Positions 8,461 through 19,480 of a DNA stretch of 64,000 nt are shown piece by piece (within the stretch, counting starts at the first letter, position 1; the number at the start of each line of letters is the position of its first letter). A program made the position numbers and the translations under genes. The DNA lies in NCBI RefSeq assembly GCF_042661465.1, contig NZ_JBHSWE010000001.1, positions 4,774,001-4,838,000 on the forward strand, written 5' to 3'. The DNA comes from Marinobacterium_A aestuariivivens. Its GTDB lineage: Bacteria; Pseudomonadota; Gammaproteobacteria; Pseudomonadales; Balneatricaceae. The notes beneath the pieces were generated by a model, which saw nothing but the letters and a program-made list of their open reading frames with translations, made no database searches and had not been told where the DNA came from.

Positions 8461-11400
8461 TGCACCTGTTCGCTGCCAAGCCCGGAGGCTTCGTCGACGA
8501 TGAAGGCATCGTCGACCTGCAGCAGAGTCCCGCCGAGATCGTGATCCTGTCCGCCGCCGACAGCAGCTTGTCGGCGCTGGCGCAGGCGGTCGAGCGTCTC
8601 GGTGACGGCTACCCGACGGTACGGCTGGCGAACTGGATGAACCTGGTCAAGCCGGCGGCCTACGACCTGTACGAGGACCGGGTATTGGAAGGTGCGCGGC
8701 TGGTGATCCTGTCGCTGCTCGGTGGCAGCAGTTACTGGCAGTACGGGTACGAGCGCCTGCTGGCCTGGGCGTCCGCCGGCAAGGGGCGCCAGCTGATCCT
8801 GGTGCCGGGCTGCGATGCGCCGGACGATGCCCTGCTGTCCGCCTCCAGCGTGCCGTTCGAGCTGGCGCGGCGGACCTGGCGCTACCTGCGCGAGGGCGGG
8901 ACCGACAATGCCGAGCAGCTGCTGCGTTGCGTCGGCGCCGAGTGCCTGGGGCTGGCACTGGACTGGCGCGAGCCCCGGGCGATACCCGCCGCGCTGCTGT
9001 ATTCGCCCGGCGATGGCCGGGAAACGAGCCTGGGCGAGTGGCGGGCGCAACAGGCGCCCGGTCGCCCGGTGTGCCTGTTGCTGTTCTACCGTAGCCACCT
9101 GCAGGGCGCCAACACCGCGGTGCTGGACGGTCTGATCGAGGCGCTGCGCCGCGAAGGGCTGGCGCCGCTGCCGGTGGCAGTGGCGTCGCTCAAGGACGAG
9201 GCCTGCATCGCCTTCGTCAACCACCTGATCGAACGGACCGGCGCCCTGCTGGTGATCAACACCACCAGTTTCGCCGTCAACCGCAGCCCGGACAATCTCG
9301 ATATAGCAGCTGCCACCGAGGAGGCGTCGCTGTTCGCCGGCCGGCCGGTGGTGCTGCAGGCGATCCTGTCGAGCAGCACCGAGGAGGACTGGCGGGCGCA
9401 GGCCGGCGGCCTGCGCAGCCGCGACCTGGCGATGCAGGTGGTGCTGCCGGAGATGGACGGGCGCGTGATCGCCCGGGTGGTGGGGTTCAAGGCCGAGGCG
9501 CACTACAGCGAGCGCTGCCAGATGGCGGTGATCCGGCATCAGCTGCATCCCGAGCGCGCCGCCTTCGTGGCCGAGCTGGCGCGGCGTTTCTGCGACCTGA
9601 GGCGCAAGCCGAACCCGGCCAAGCGACTGGCACTGGTGCTGGCCAACTACCCCAACCGTGACGGCCGTATCGGTAACGGGGTCGGGCTCGATACGCCGGC
9701 CTCGACGCTGCAGATCCTGCACGCGCTGGTCCGGGCGGGCTACCCGGTGAGCGGCGTGCCGGAGAGCGGCGACGCCCTGATCGAGTTGTTGCAGGGCGCC
9801 ATCACCAACGATCACGACAGCCTGGACCTGCGTCCCTGCTGGCAGAGCATCGCGCTCGACGACTACCTGGCCTGGCTCCACACCCTGCCGGAGGGCGCCC
9901 GGGCCGCGGTTCAGGCGCGCTGGGGTGCGCCCGAGCAGGATCCTAAGTTCCGCCGGGGGCGCCTGATGATCGCCGGGGTGCGGCTCGGCGAGACCTTCGT
10001 CGGCATCCAGCCGGAGCGGGATTTCATAGACGACCCGGTGCAGAGCTACCACGACTCCGAACTGGTGCCGCCGCACAGCTACCTGGCGTTCTACGTCTGG
10101 CTACGCGAGCACTACCGGGTCGATGCCGTGATCCACGTCGGCAAGCACGGCAATCTGGAGTGGCTGCCGGGCAAGAGCACGGCGCTGTCCGCCGACTGCT
10201 GGCCCGATATCGCGCTGGGGCCGCTGCCGCATTTCTACCCCTTTATCGTCAACGACCCGGGCGAGGGCGCCCAGGCCAAGCGCCGCACCCAGGCCGTGAT
10301 CATCGATCACCTGATGCCGCCGCTGGCGCGCGCCGAACTCTACGGCGCCATGGCGGAGCTGGAAGCCCTGACCGACGAGTACTACCAGGCGCTGGGGATG
10401 GACCCGCGCCGCGAGGCGCTGCTGCGGCAGCGGATCCTCGAACACCTGCGCCGGACCGGCATCGACCGCGAGCTGGCCCAGAACATCGCCCGTGACCTGG
10501 ACAGCTCCGACGACGAAACCCTGCTCAACGAGCTGGATACCTACCTCTGCGATATCAAGGAGGCCCAGATCCGCCATGGCCTGCATATCCTCGGCACGCT
10601 GCCGGATGCGGACAAGCTGGCGGGCACCCTGGTCGCAATCCTGCGCCTGCCGCGCGGCGAGGCGCCCGAGCATCGCGGGCTGCTGCACAACCTGGCTGAC
10701 GACCTGGGGCTCGGCGCCCGGGACGGCGGCTTCGATCCACTGAGCGCAGACGCCGAGCCCTGGGCCGGGCCCAGGCCCGCGGTACTGGCGGCGCAGTGCG
10801 CATCCGCCTGGCGAAGTGCCGCCGACACCCGCGAGCGGCTGGAGCTGCTGGCGCAGCGGCTGGTGGCCGAGTACGTCATCGGCGACGGCGATCCCGATCG
10901 CCTGGCTCGGGACTATCCCGCCACCGCTGTGCAGTGCCGCTACGCGCGCGAACGGGTCTGGGCCGCGATGCGGCGCGGTGCCGCGATGGAGATCGGGTCA
11001 CTGCTGGACGGCCTCGCCGGCTATTGCGTGCCGCCGGGCCCGAGCGGGGCGCCCAGTCGCGGGCGCCTCGACACCCTGCCCACCGGGCGAAATTTCTACA
11101 GCGTCGACAACCGTGCCATCCCGTCGCCCGCCGCCTGGGCGCTGGGCGAAAAGTCGGCGCAGGCGTTCGTCGAGCGCTACCTGCAGGACAACGGCGACTT
11201 CCCGCGCCGGCTCGGGCTCTCGGTCTGGGGCACCGCCACCATGCGCACCGGCGGCGACGATATCGCCCAGGCGCTGGCGCTGATGGGGGTACGGCCGGTG
11301 TGGTCACTGGGCTCGCAGCGGGTCATCGACGTCGAGGTGATCCCGGCCATGCTGCTCAACCGGCCCCGGGTCGATGTGACGCTGCGGGTATCCGGTTTCT

Positions 11401-12331
11401 TCCGCGATGCTTTTCCCAATGTCATCCGCCTGTTCGACGCCGCGGTACAGGCGCTGGCCGAGTATGAGGAGCCGGGCGACGCCAACGGTATTCGCAGCGC
11501 CGTACAGGCGCGCCGGCAGGCGCTGGAGGAGCAGGGCATGACGGCGGACGCCGCCGCCCGCGAGGCCAGCTACCGGGTGTTCGGCAGCCGGCCGGGCGCC
11601 TACGGCACCGGCCTCAACCGGCTGATCGACGGCTGCCACTGGGACGGCGCCGAGGATCTGGCGGAGGCCTACCTGCGCAGCGGCTCCTATGCCTACGGCC
11701 AGTTCCCGGAGTCCGGTGTCGCCGCGCGCGCGGCCTTCGCGCACCAGTTGGAGGGCCTCGAGGCGGTGATGCAGAATCAGGACAATCGCGAGCACGATAT
11801 CCTCGACTCGAACAACTATTACGCCTTCCAGGGGGCATGGCCAACGCCAGCCGCGTCCTCGGCGGGCGGGCGCCGGCGATCTACCACGCCGATCACGCCA
11901 ACCCGGCACAGCCGCGCATCCGCACCCTCAAGGAGGAGCTGAACCGGGTGATTCGCTCGCGGGTGCTGAATCCGAAATGGATCGGCGCGATGCGCGAACA
12001 CGGCTACAAGGGCGCCTTCGAGATGGCGGCGACGGTGGACTACCTGTTCGCCTACGACGCCACCACCGACCTGGTGGCCGACTACCAGTACGCCCAGGTG
12101 AGCGACGCCCTGGTGCTGGATCCGGACAACCAACGCTTCCTGCGCCGGCACAACGCCGCGGCGCTGGAGGAGATGGCCGAGCGCCTGCTGGAAGCGGCGC
12201 AGCGCGGGCTGTGGCGGGAACCGGGCGAGCAGGGGGCAGCGCTGCAAGAGCTGCTGCTGGAGATCGACGAGGCGCGCGAGACCGGCATGGCGCCTCTTGG
12301 TGCAGCACAGGGCGCGGCCCATGGCGGCTGA
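8460..12331 (+). CDS. cobN: CobN, large subunit of aerobic cobaltochelatase (one frameshift)
   Basis: About 1290 residues, the usual length of CobN/BchH chelatase catalytic subunits. Recognisable segments include AVIHVGKHGNLEWLPGKST and LGLSVWGTATMRTGGDDIAQ. It inserts Co2+ into hydrogenobyrinic acid a,c-diamide using ATP hydrolysed by partner AAA+ subunits, here probably the ChlID-type protein at 4273. One break occurs at about 11832 in CCAGGGGGC: the frame ending NNYYAFQG continues as GMANASRVLGGRAPAIYHAD in the next frame, so one G is missing. The ATG overlaps the cobW stop by one base (TGATG), indicating translational coupling. Confidence 0.95.
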
Positions 12332-13471
12332 GGGGCGTGTCAGGGGCTGGTGCCCGGGCGCCTGGCGGCCGATGGCGTCGGGCGACGGCCTGCTGGTGCG
12401 CGTGCGCCCCTATCAGGGCCGGCTGAGCCGGGCGCAGGCGCTGGCGCTGTGCGATGCCGCCGAAACCTTCGGCAACGGCCTGATCGACCTCAGCAGCCGC
12501 GCCAACCTGCAGCTGCGCGGTGTGTCCGAAGCCGGCTGGCCCGGGTTGCTGGACATGCTGGCCGAACAGGGCCTGCTCGATCCGGACCCGGACAGCGAAA
12601 GCCGGCGCAATGTGCTGCTGGTGCCGGACTGGCGGCCGGGGGACGACAACGACGCGGCGGCCCGACTGCTGCTGTCGCGCCTCGGCGAGCTGCCGGCCCT
12701 GCCGGGCAAGTTCGGTTTCGCCGTCGACGCGGGACCGGCGCCTGTACTCGGTGCGGCGTCGGCGGACCTGCGCATCGAGCGCGCGGCCTCGAGCGCTCTG
12801 CTGGTACGGGCCGACGGCCTGGCGCTGGGCACGCCGGCGGCCTCGGTGGAGGCGGCGGTGACGCTGCTGCTGCGGCTGGCGCACTGGTTCGCCGACAGCG
12901 GCGGCCAGGTTTCGGGCCGCATGCACCGGCACCGGGCGCCGCTGCCGTGCTGGGCGCCGGCGTCAATGGCGCCCGCCGCGCCAAGAAGTCCGCTGCCGCT
13001 GGGCGCGCACCCGCTGGGCCGGGTCTACGGCCTGCCGTTCGGGCGGGTCGACGCCCCGACCCTTCGTGCCGCGCTCGAGCCCCAATCGGTGGCCGGGGTG
13101 CGGCTGACGCCCTGGCGCCGCCTGCTCATCGAGGGGCCGACGGGCCGGCGCCTGCCGGCCTGCTGGACGATAACGGCGATCCCCGGCTGGCGGTGGATGC
13201 CTGTCCCGGCGGGCCCGGTTGCGAGCAGGCGACGGTGGCGACGCGGGACCTGGCTGAACGCCTGAGCGGACGACTCGCCGGCTCGGTGCACGTATCGGGC
13301 TGTCGCAAGGGCTGCGCCCGCCGCGAGCCCGCGACGCTGTGCCTGGTCGGGCGCGACGGCCGCTACGACCTGATTGTCGACGGCCGCGCGGACGCGGCGC
13401 CGGCGGCGACTGGCCTCAACGAATCTGACGTTTTTGCTTACCTGGAGAAATTCGATGCCCCACGTCTATGA
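12321..13471 (+). CDS. cobG: CobG, precorrin-3B synthase (at least one frameshift)
   Basis: About 383 residues, sulfite-reductase-like. The N-terminal half has the ferredoxin-like nitrite/sulfite reductase repeat (GLIDLSSRANLQLRGV). The C-terminal half carries the iron-sulfur cysteines, CPGGPGC and VHVSGCRKGC. CobG hydroxylates precorrin-3A with O2, the oxygen-dependent step of the aerobic route. A break near 13150 separates the two regions. Residues coded by about 12930-13000 (RAPLPCWAPASMAPAAP) look unlike the family, so a further compensating pair of indels is possible. The start at 12321 overlaps the end of cobN. Confidence 0.85.
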
Positions 13472-14082
13472 AACGGACGGAACGGCGATTTATCGGGAGT
13501 CGTTTGCCACCATCCGCCGCGAAGCGGCACTCACGCGCTTCGCGCCGGACGAGGAGCAGATCGCGGTACGCATGATCCATGCCGCGGGCCTGGTCGAGCT
13601 GGCGCCGCACATCCACTTCAACGGCGACATGGTGCAGCGGGCCCGTGCCGCGTTGGAAGACGGCGCGCCGATCCTGTGCGATGCCCGCATGGTGTCCGAG
13701 GGGTGACGCGTAGCGCCTGCCGGCGGACAACGCGGTGATCTGCACGCTGCACGACGAACGCGTGCCCTTGCTCGCCGAAAAGATGGCCAATACCCGCTCG
13801 GCGGCGGCGCTGGAGCTCTGGCGTCCCTACCTGGAGGGCGCAGTGGTGGCGATTGGCAACGCGCCGACCGCGCTGTTTCACCTGCTCAACATGCTCGAGT
13901 CCCCGGACTGCCCGCGCCCGGCGGCGATTATCGGCTGCCCGGTGGGCTTCGTCGGCGCCGCCGAGTCGAAGGAGGCGCTGTGGCAGAGCGGGGCGGCTCC
14001 CTGCTGCATCGTGCGCGGACGCCTCGGCGGCAGCGCGGTGACCGTCGCCGCCATCAACGCCATTGCGGATCGCCGCGAATGA
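13455..14082 (+). CDS. cobH: CobH, precorrin-8X methylmutase (two closely spaced frameshifts)
   Basis: Moves the C-11 methyl group to C-12, converting precorrin-8X to hydrogenobyrinic acid. The frame from MPHVYETDGTAIYRESFATI runs to VSEG at 13706, where a stop appears. The family continuation TRSRLPADNAV then NTRSAAALELW and PAAIIGCPVGFVGA follows in another frame. Two missing bases between 13698 and 13715 restore 209 residues, the normal length. The catalytic His is probably in LAPHIHFNGD. The start overlaps the end of cobG and the stop overlaps the ATG of cobI. Confidence 0.9.
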
Positions 14083-14804
14083 GCCGCGGCACCATCTACG
14101 GCGTCGGTCTCGGGCCCGGTTGCCAGGACCTGATGAGCGTGCGCGCCGACCGCTTGGTCCGACAGGCGTCCCACGTCGCCTATTTCCGCAAGCGAGGCCG
14201 CACCGGGCACGCCCGCGGCATCGTCGAGGGTATGTTGCGCGACGACGTCGTCGAGCTGCCGATGGAGTACCCGGTCACTACTGAGATCCCGTTCGAGGAC
14301 CCGCGCTACAACGCGCTGCTGGCGGATTTCTACGCGGGCTGCGTCGCGCAGCTGGCGGCGCTGGCCGAGGCGGGCGAGGACCTGGTGGTGCTGTGCGAGG
14401 GCGATCCCTTTTTCTACGGCTCCTTCATGCACCTGTACGCGCGGCTGCAGGGCCGGGTGCCGGTCTCGGTGGTGCCCGGGATCACCGGCATGTCCGCCGC
14501 CTGGACCGCCACCGGCCAGCCGGTGACCTGGGGCGACGACATCCTCACGGTGCTTATGGGCACCCTGCCGGAAGCGACGCTGGCCGAGCGCATTGCCGAT
14601 ACCGACGCCCTGGTGGTGATGAAGATCGGCCGCAACCTGGACAAGCTGCGGCGGGCGCTGGCGCGGTCCGGGCGCGAGCAAGAGGCTTGGCTGGTCGAGT
14701 ACGCCGCCATGGCGCAGCAGCGGGTGATACCGCTGCGCGAGGCCGGCGACAGCGCGCCCTACTTTTCCATCCTGGTGATCCACGGCAACGGGAGGCGGCC
14801 ATGA
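14079..14804 (+). CDS. cobI: CobI, precorrin-2 C20-methyltransferase
   Basis: An intact 241-residue SAM-dependent tetrapyrrole methyltransferase. It begins GTIYGVGLGPG, the glycine-rich N-terminal motif of the family, has the CEGDPFFYGSF segment near residue 110 and PGITGMSAAWTATG near 135, which are characteristic of CobI/CbiL. It methylates C-20 of precorrin-2 to give precorrin-3A, the substrate of CobG. ATGA overlaps link it to cobH upstream and cobJ downstream, so the three are probably translated as a unit. Confidence 0.95.
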   Translation: MSRGTIYGVGLGPGCQDLMSVRADRLVRQASHVAYFRKRGRTGHARGIVEGMLRDDVVELPMEYPVTTEIPFEDPRYNALLADFYAGCVAQLAALAEAGEDLVVLCEGDPFFYGSFMHLYARLQGRVPVSVVPGITGMSAAWTATGQPVTWGDDILTVLMGTLPEATLAERIADTDALVVMKIGRNLDKLRRALARSGREQEAWLVEYAAMAQQRVIPLREAGDSAPYFSILVIHGNGRRP

Positions 14805-15549
14805 GTGGCTGGCTGAAGATCGCCGGGCTCGGTCCCGGCGCCGATTTGATGGTGACGCCGGAAGTGTCCGCCGCGCTGGCCGATGCCACCGACGTGGTCG
14901 GCTACGTGCCCTACGTCGAACGGGTGGCGCCGCGGCCGGGCCTGGTGCGCCACGGTTCGGACAATCGCGAGGAGATCCGGCGCGCGGAGGCGGCGCTGCG
15001 CATGGCCGGCGATGGGCGCCGGGTCGTGGTGGTGTCTTCCGGGGATCCGGGCGTGTTCGCAATGGCCTCGGCGCTGTTCGAGGCGCTGGAGGCCGGGGAT
15101 CCGGCGTGGCGCGCGCTCGATATCCAGGTGCTGCCGGGGGTGTCCGCGATGCTCGCGGCCAGCGCCGGGCCGGCGCGCCGCTGGGGCACGACTTCTGCTG
15201 CATCAACCTGTCGGACAATCTCAAGCCCTGGGCGCTGATCGAAAAGCGGTTGCGGCTCGCCGCCGAGGCGGATTTCGTGATGGCGTTCTACAACCCCCGT
15301 TCGGCGTCGCGACCCGAAGGTTTTGCACGGGCGCTGACTGTGTTGCGGGAGGCCTGCGGGCCACAGCGACTGATCCTGTTCGCGCGCGCGGTGTCGACGC
15401 CGGAAGAGTCGCTGCGGGTGACGACGCTGGGCGAGGCGGAGCCGGAGATGGCCGACATGCGCACCCTGGTGATCGTCGGCTCGAGCCTGACGCGGTGCAT
15501 CGAGCGCGACGGCGACGCGCTGGTTTATACGCCGAGATCCGTCGTATGA
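14801..15549 (+). CDS. cobJ: CobJ, precorrin-3B C17-methyltransferase (one frameshift)
   Basis: About 249 residues after repair. It begins KIAGLGPGADLMVTPEV, contains VVSSGDPGVFAMASALFE and LPGVSAMLAASAG, then after a break near 15180 continues APLGHDFCCINLSDNLKPW and ADFVMAFYNPRSASRP in another frame. These are the CobJ/CbiH motifs; GHDFCxISLSDxLxPW is particularly diagnostic. The enzyme contracts the ring while methylating C-17. The last 25 bases overlap the 3' end of the oppositely oriented cobK. Confidence 0.93.
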
Positions 15550-16270
15550 GCGAGCCACGCCAGCACGGCCTCGACGCTGTGCGCTTCCTGCCGTGGCGGC
15601 AGCTCGGGCCGGTCGATCATCAGTACCGGCAGGTCGAGCCTGCGTGCGGCTTCGAGCTTGGCGGCCGCGCCCTTGCCGCCGGCATTCTTGCAGACCAGGC
15701 GCTCGATTCGATGCTCGCGCAGCAGCGCCAGGTCGCCCTCCAGCGTGAAGGGGCCACGGTCGACGACGGTGCTGTGGCGGGGCAGCGGCGCCGACACCTC
15801 GGGGGCATCGACCAGCCGCAGCAGGTAATGGTGCTGCGGTTGCGCGGCGAAGCTCGCCAGATGCATGCGGCCGATCGCCAGCATGATCCGCTCGGCGGGG
15901 CCGTCGAGCGCCGTCACCGCCGCTTCGACGCTGGCGACCCGCTGCCAGCAATCGCCCTCGACCGGCGCCCAGGGCGGCCGCGTCAGCGCGATCAGCTCGA
16001 CACCGCTGCGCGCGGCGGCCGCCACGGCGTTACGGCTCATCTGCGCGGCGAAGGGGTGGGTGGCGTCGACCAGGTGGGTGATGCCCTGGTCCACCAGGAA
16101 GGCAGCCAGGCCGTCGGCGCCGCCGAAACCGCCGACCCGGGTCGGCACCGGCTGCGGTTTTGGCGCCGTCACCCGGCCGGCGTAACTGTAGAGGGCGGGG
16201 ATCGAACCCTGGCTCAGGGCGCGGGCGAGGGCGCCGGCTTCGGTGGTACCCCCAGGATCAGGACCTTCAT
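15525..16270 (-). CDS. cobK: CobK, precorrin-6A reductase, on the opposite strand inside the cob cluster (one frameshift)
   Basis: About 248 residues. It begins MKVLILG and, after one missing G in a run of five at about 16252, continues GTTEAGALARALSQ, the family's nucleotide-binding start. Further CobK motifs are VDATHPFAAQMSRNA, RPPWAP and ERLVCKNAGGKGAAAKLEAA. It reduces precorrin-6A to precorrin-6B with NADPH. It alone is transcribed against the cluster: its 3' end overlaps cobJ by 25 bases, and its start codon shares bases with the presumed cobL start (CATG at 16268-16271), leaving no intergenic promoter space on either side. Confidence 0.93.
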
Positions 16271-17476
16271 GATGACTGACGACAAAAGCGCTCCGTGGCT
16301 GACAATCGTGGGCTGGGGGAGAGTGGCACAGAGGGCCTGACCACGGCAAGCCGCAGCGCGCTGGAAACGGCGGAGGTCGTCTTCGGCGCGTGCCGCCACC
16401 TGCGCCTGCTGCCGCCGCTGACTGCAGAGGTGCGGGAGTGGCCGGTGCCGTTTACCGACGGCATCCCGCTACTGCTGGCCGAACGTGGCCGGCGCGTGGT
16501 GTTGCTGGCGTCCGGCGACCCTTTCTGGTTCGGCGCCGGCACCAGCCTGACGCGCCACCTTACGGCCGGCGAATGGCACGCGGTGTCGTCGCCGTCGGCC
16601 TTCAGCCTGGCGGCGTCGCGGCTGGGTTGGGCGCTGGAGGGCTGCAGCTGTCTCGGCCTGCACGCCAAACCGCTGACCCGCATCAGGCCCCATTTGCAGC
16701 GCGGCCAACGCCTGCTGGTGCTGCTGCGCGACGGCGCGGCGGTGAGCGAGCTGGCGGGCCTGTTGCAACGCCTCGGCTTCGGCGCGACGCGGCTGTGGTT
16801 GCTGGAATCGCTGGGCGGCGCCGACGAGCGCATCCGCACGCTGCGCGCCGATGCCGAGCTGCCGGCGGATATCGCCCATCCGGTCGCGCTGGGGCTCGAG
16901 ATCGAGGGCCGGGACCGGCGTTGCCGTGTACGCCGGGCCTGCCGGATGCGCTTTTCGAACACGACGGCCAGATCACCAAGCAGGCGGTGCGCGCGGTGAC
17001 GCTGGCCGCGCTGGCTCCGGCCCCCGGTGAACGGCTGTGGGATATCGGCAGCGGCTCCGGTTCGGTGGCAATCGAGTGGCTGCTGGCGCACCCGGACAAC
17101 CGCGCCCTGGGCTTCGAGTGCAGCGCCGAGCGCGTGACACGGGCGCGCCGCAACGCCCTGAATCTGGGTGTCGACTGGCTCGAAGTGGTGGAGGGCGGGG
17201 CCCCCGCGGTGCTGGTGGGCCAGCCGGCGCCGGATGCCGTGTTCGTCGGCGGCGGGCTCTCGGCACCGTTACTGGAACACCTGTGGCAGACCCTGCCAGC
17301 GGGCGTGCGCATCGTCGCCAACGCCGTGACCCTGGAATCGGAAGCGCTGCTCGGCGAATGGCAGCGCAGGGGGCGGCGACCTGCTGCGGCTGGAGTTGTC
17401 GTCCGTCGCCGCCATCGGGTCGCGGCGCGGCTGGAAGGCGAGCTACCCCATCGTGCAATGGCGGGTGACGCGTTGA
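16269..17476 (+). CDS. cobL: CobL, bifunctional precorrin-6B methyltransferase/decarboxylase (three frameshifts)
   Basis: About 402 residues after repair, the usual length of fused CbiE-CbiT proteins. The N-terminal CbiE-like methyltransferase shows WLTIVG, LGESGTEGL, VVFGACRHL and LASGDPFWFGAG. The C-terminal CbiT-like part shows FEHDGQITKQAVRAVTLAAL and LWDIGSGSGSVAIEWL, the SAM-binding loop. It methylates C-5 and C-15 and decarboxylates the acetate side chain of C-12. Breaks fall near 16315 (a missing G), 16925 (a missing G) and 17370 (probably one extra base). Alternative start ATG at 16272. The 3' end overlaps cobE by 19 bases. Confidence 0.9.
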
Positions 17477-17838
17477 TCGTCGCGGGATTCGGCTTTCGCC
17501 GCTCGGCAACGATCGAGTCGCTGGCCGAGGTGCTGGACCGGCTCTGCGAGCGCTACGGCCCGGTCGACGGGCTGGCGGCGGCCGCGTCGATGCAGGCGCT
17601 GGTGCGCACGTTGGGCGCGGCGCGGGGGATCGCCGTGGTCGCCGTAGCAGATGCCGACCTGGCGTCGGCCGACACCCCGACCCAATCCACACATAGCCTG
17701 CGGGCTCGCGGCACCGGCAGCGTTGCCGAAGCCGTTGCCCTGATCGCCGCGGGCCCCGCTGCGCGTCTGCTCGGCCCGAGACTGATCTCAGAAGACCGGC
17801 GGGCCACCGCGGCCCTGGCTGAAGGAATCATCACATGA
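17458..17838 (+). CDS. cobE: CobE, CbiG C-terminal-type protein
   Basis: A 126-residue protein starting MAGDALIVAGFGFRRSATIE, matching the CobE/CbiG C-terminal domain (hGhGcrrgas at the start, then LAxxP-like and TxSxxVxExAAL-like segments). CobE is required in the aerobic pathway but its exact reaction is unsettled; proposals include hydrolysis or handling of precorrin intermediates. The ATG at 17458 lies within the last codons of cobL and the end overlaps cobM (ATGA), consistent with one transcript. Confidence 0.85.
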   Translation: MAGDALIVAGFGFRRSATIESLAEVLDRLCERYGPVDGLAAAASMQALVRTLGAARGIAVVAVADADLASADTPTQSTHSLRARGTGSVAEAVALIAAGPAARLLGPRLISEDRRATAALAEGIIT

Positions 17839-18641
17839 CCGTACATTTTATCGGCGCCGGCCCTGGCGCACCGGACCTGCTGACCCTGCGCGGACGGGAC
17901 CTGATCGCCGCTTGCCCGGTGTGCCTTTACGCCGGCTCCCTGGTGCCGGCGCAGGTGCTCGAGCACTGTCCACCGGGAGCGCGCATCGTCAACACTGCGC
18001 CACTGTCGCTCGACGAGATCGTCGCCGAAATCGCCGCCGCCCATGCCGCGGGGCTCGATATCGCGCGGTTGCACTCCGGCGACCTGTCGGTGTGGTCGGC
18101 GATGGGAGAGCAGCTGCGGCGGCTGCGGGAACTGGATATCCCTTATACCGTTACCCCGGGCGTACCGTCCTTTGCCGCGGCCGCGGCGACCCTGGGACAG
18201 GAGCTGACGTTGCCGGGCGTGGCCCAGTCGGTGGTTCTGACGCGCACCTCCGGGCGCGCCAGCGCCATGCCGTACGGCGAGACCCTGGCCAACTTCGCCC
18301 GCACTGGCGCCACCCTGGCGATCCACCTGTCGATTCACAACCTCGACCGGGTGGTGGACGAGCTGAGTCCGTTTTACGGCGCCGACTGCCCGGTCGCCAT
18401 CGTTTGGCGTGCCAGCTGGCCCGATGAGCGGGTGATCCGGGCGCGGTTGGCGACGGTGGCGGCGCAGCTCGATCCGGCGATGAACCGCACCGCGCTGATC
18501 CTGGTGGGACCGGCGCTGGCGGCGACGGATTTCCACGACAGCTGTCTCTACGCCATCGGCTACGACCGCCGTTTCCGCCCACAGTCGGCGGACTCGCCCT
18601 TTGCCGAACCGGCGCCCGAAGGCGGGGAGCGCGATGCATGA
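17835..18641 (+). CDS. cobM: CobM, precorrin-4 C11-methyltransferase
   Basis: Intact, 268 residues. It begins VHFIGAGPGAPDLLTLRG, has CLYAGSLVPAQVLEHCP near residue 35, LHSGDLSVWSAMGEQ near 80 and TPGVPSFAAAAATLGQELT near 110, all diagnostic for CobM/CbiF. It methylates C-11 of precorrin-4 to form precorrin-5. It overlaps cobE before it and cobF after it by four bases each. Confidence 0.96.
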   Translation: MTVHFIGAGPGAPDLLTLRGRDLIAACPVCLYAGSLVPAQVLEHCPPGARIVNTAPLSLDEIVAEIAAAHAAGLDIARLHSGDLSVWSAMGEQLRRLRELDIPYTVTPGVPSFAAAAATLGQELTLPGVAQSVVLTRTSGRASAMPYGETLANFARTGATLAIHLSIHNLDRVVDELSPFYGADCPVAIVWRASWPDERVIRARLATVAAQLDPAMNRTALILVGPALAATDFHDSCLYAIGYDRRFRPQSADSPFAEPAPEGGERDA

Positions 18642-19408
18642 TCCGGCTGGCGCTGATCGGCATCGGCACCGGCAACCCGGACCACGTCACCCTGGCGGCG
18701 GTGCGGGCGCTGAACGCCGCGGACCTGGTGCTGCTGCCGCGCAAGGGCGAGGGCAAGTCCGACCTGGTGGACCTGCGCCGGCTGCTGTGCCGCAACCTGC
18801 TGAGCGAGCCGTCCCGGACCCGGTTAGTCGAGTTCGACCTGCCGCAGCGCGAGGGCCGTGACGACTACCTCGGCGCGGTGGACGACTGGCACGGCGCTAT
18901 TGCCGCGGTCTGGGGCGAGCTGATGGACCACCACCTGCCGGCGGGCGGCCGGGTCGCCATGCTGGTGTGGGGCGACCCGTCGCTGTACGACAGCGGCCTG
19001 CGCATCGCCGCGCGCCTGGGCCAGGCCGGGCGGAACCTGGAGGTCGAGGTGGTGCCGGGCATCACCAGTTTGCAGGTGCTCACCGCCGAGCACCGGATCC
19101 CGCTCAACCGGCTCGCGGAGCCGGTGCTGATCACCACCGGCCGGCGCCTGCGCGAGCGCGGCTGGCCCGCCGATGCCGCCTGCGTCGCGGTGATGCTCGA
19201 CGCAGGCGGCGCCTTCGAGGCGTTGCCGCCTGAGGGCCTGCATATCTGGTGGGGTGCTTATCTGGGTATGGACAAGCAGTGCCTGATCAAGGGGCCGCTG
19301 GCGCAGGCCGGCCCGCGTATCCTCGAAAGCCGCGCGGCCCTGCGCGTGCGGCATGGCTGGATCATGGACATCTACCTGTTGGCCCGCACCGGGCCGCGAC
19401 CCATTTAG
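18638..19408 (+). CDS. cobF: CobF, precorrin-6A synthase (deacetylating)
   Basis: Intact, 256 residues. The start IRLALIGIGTGNPDHVTLAA, the segments LLPRKGEGKSDLVDLR and MLVWGDPSLYDSGLRIA, and the C-terminal WWGAYLGMD region are typical of CobF. It removes the C-1 acetyl group and methylates C-1. CobF occurs only in the oxygen-dependent pathway and so, with CobG, fixes the route type. It is the last cob gene of the cluster; an inverted repeat follows 70 bases later. Confidence 0.96.
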   Translation: MIRLALIGIGTGNPDHVTLAAVRALNAADLVLLPRKGEGKSDLVDLRRLLCRNLLSEPSRTRLVEFDLPQREGRDDYLGAVDDWHGAIAAVWGELMDHHLPAGGRVAMLVWGDPSLYDSGLRIAARLGQAGRNLEVEVVPGITSLQVLTAEHRIPLNRLAEPVLITTGRRLRERGWPADAACVAVMLDAGGAFEALPPEGLHIWWGAYLGMDKQCLIKGPLAQAGPRILESRAALRVRHGWIMDIYLLARTGPRPI

Positions 19409-19480
19409 CCAGGCCCGGAAAAGGCTTTCAGCGCGCAGAGTGCAGCCGCAGGCCGGCTTCTCATGGGCGTGCTTTCTTTG

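Noticed and set aside
4273..17476. Reading the broken cob genes as true pseudogenes
   Set aside because: Both sides of each break keep full family motifs and normal total length, and similar breaks hit groEL, pyk and malT; sequence error fits better.
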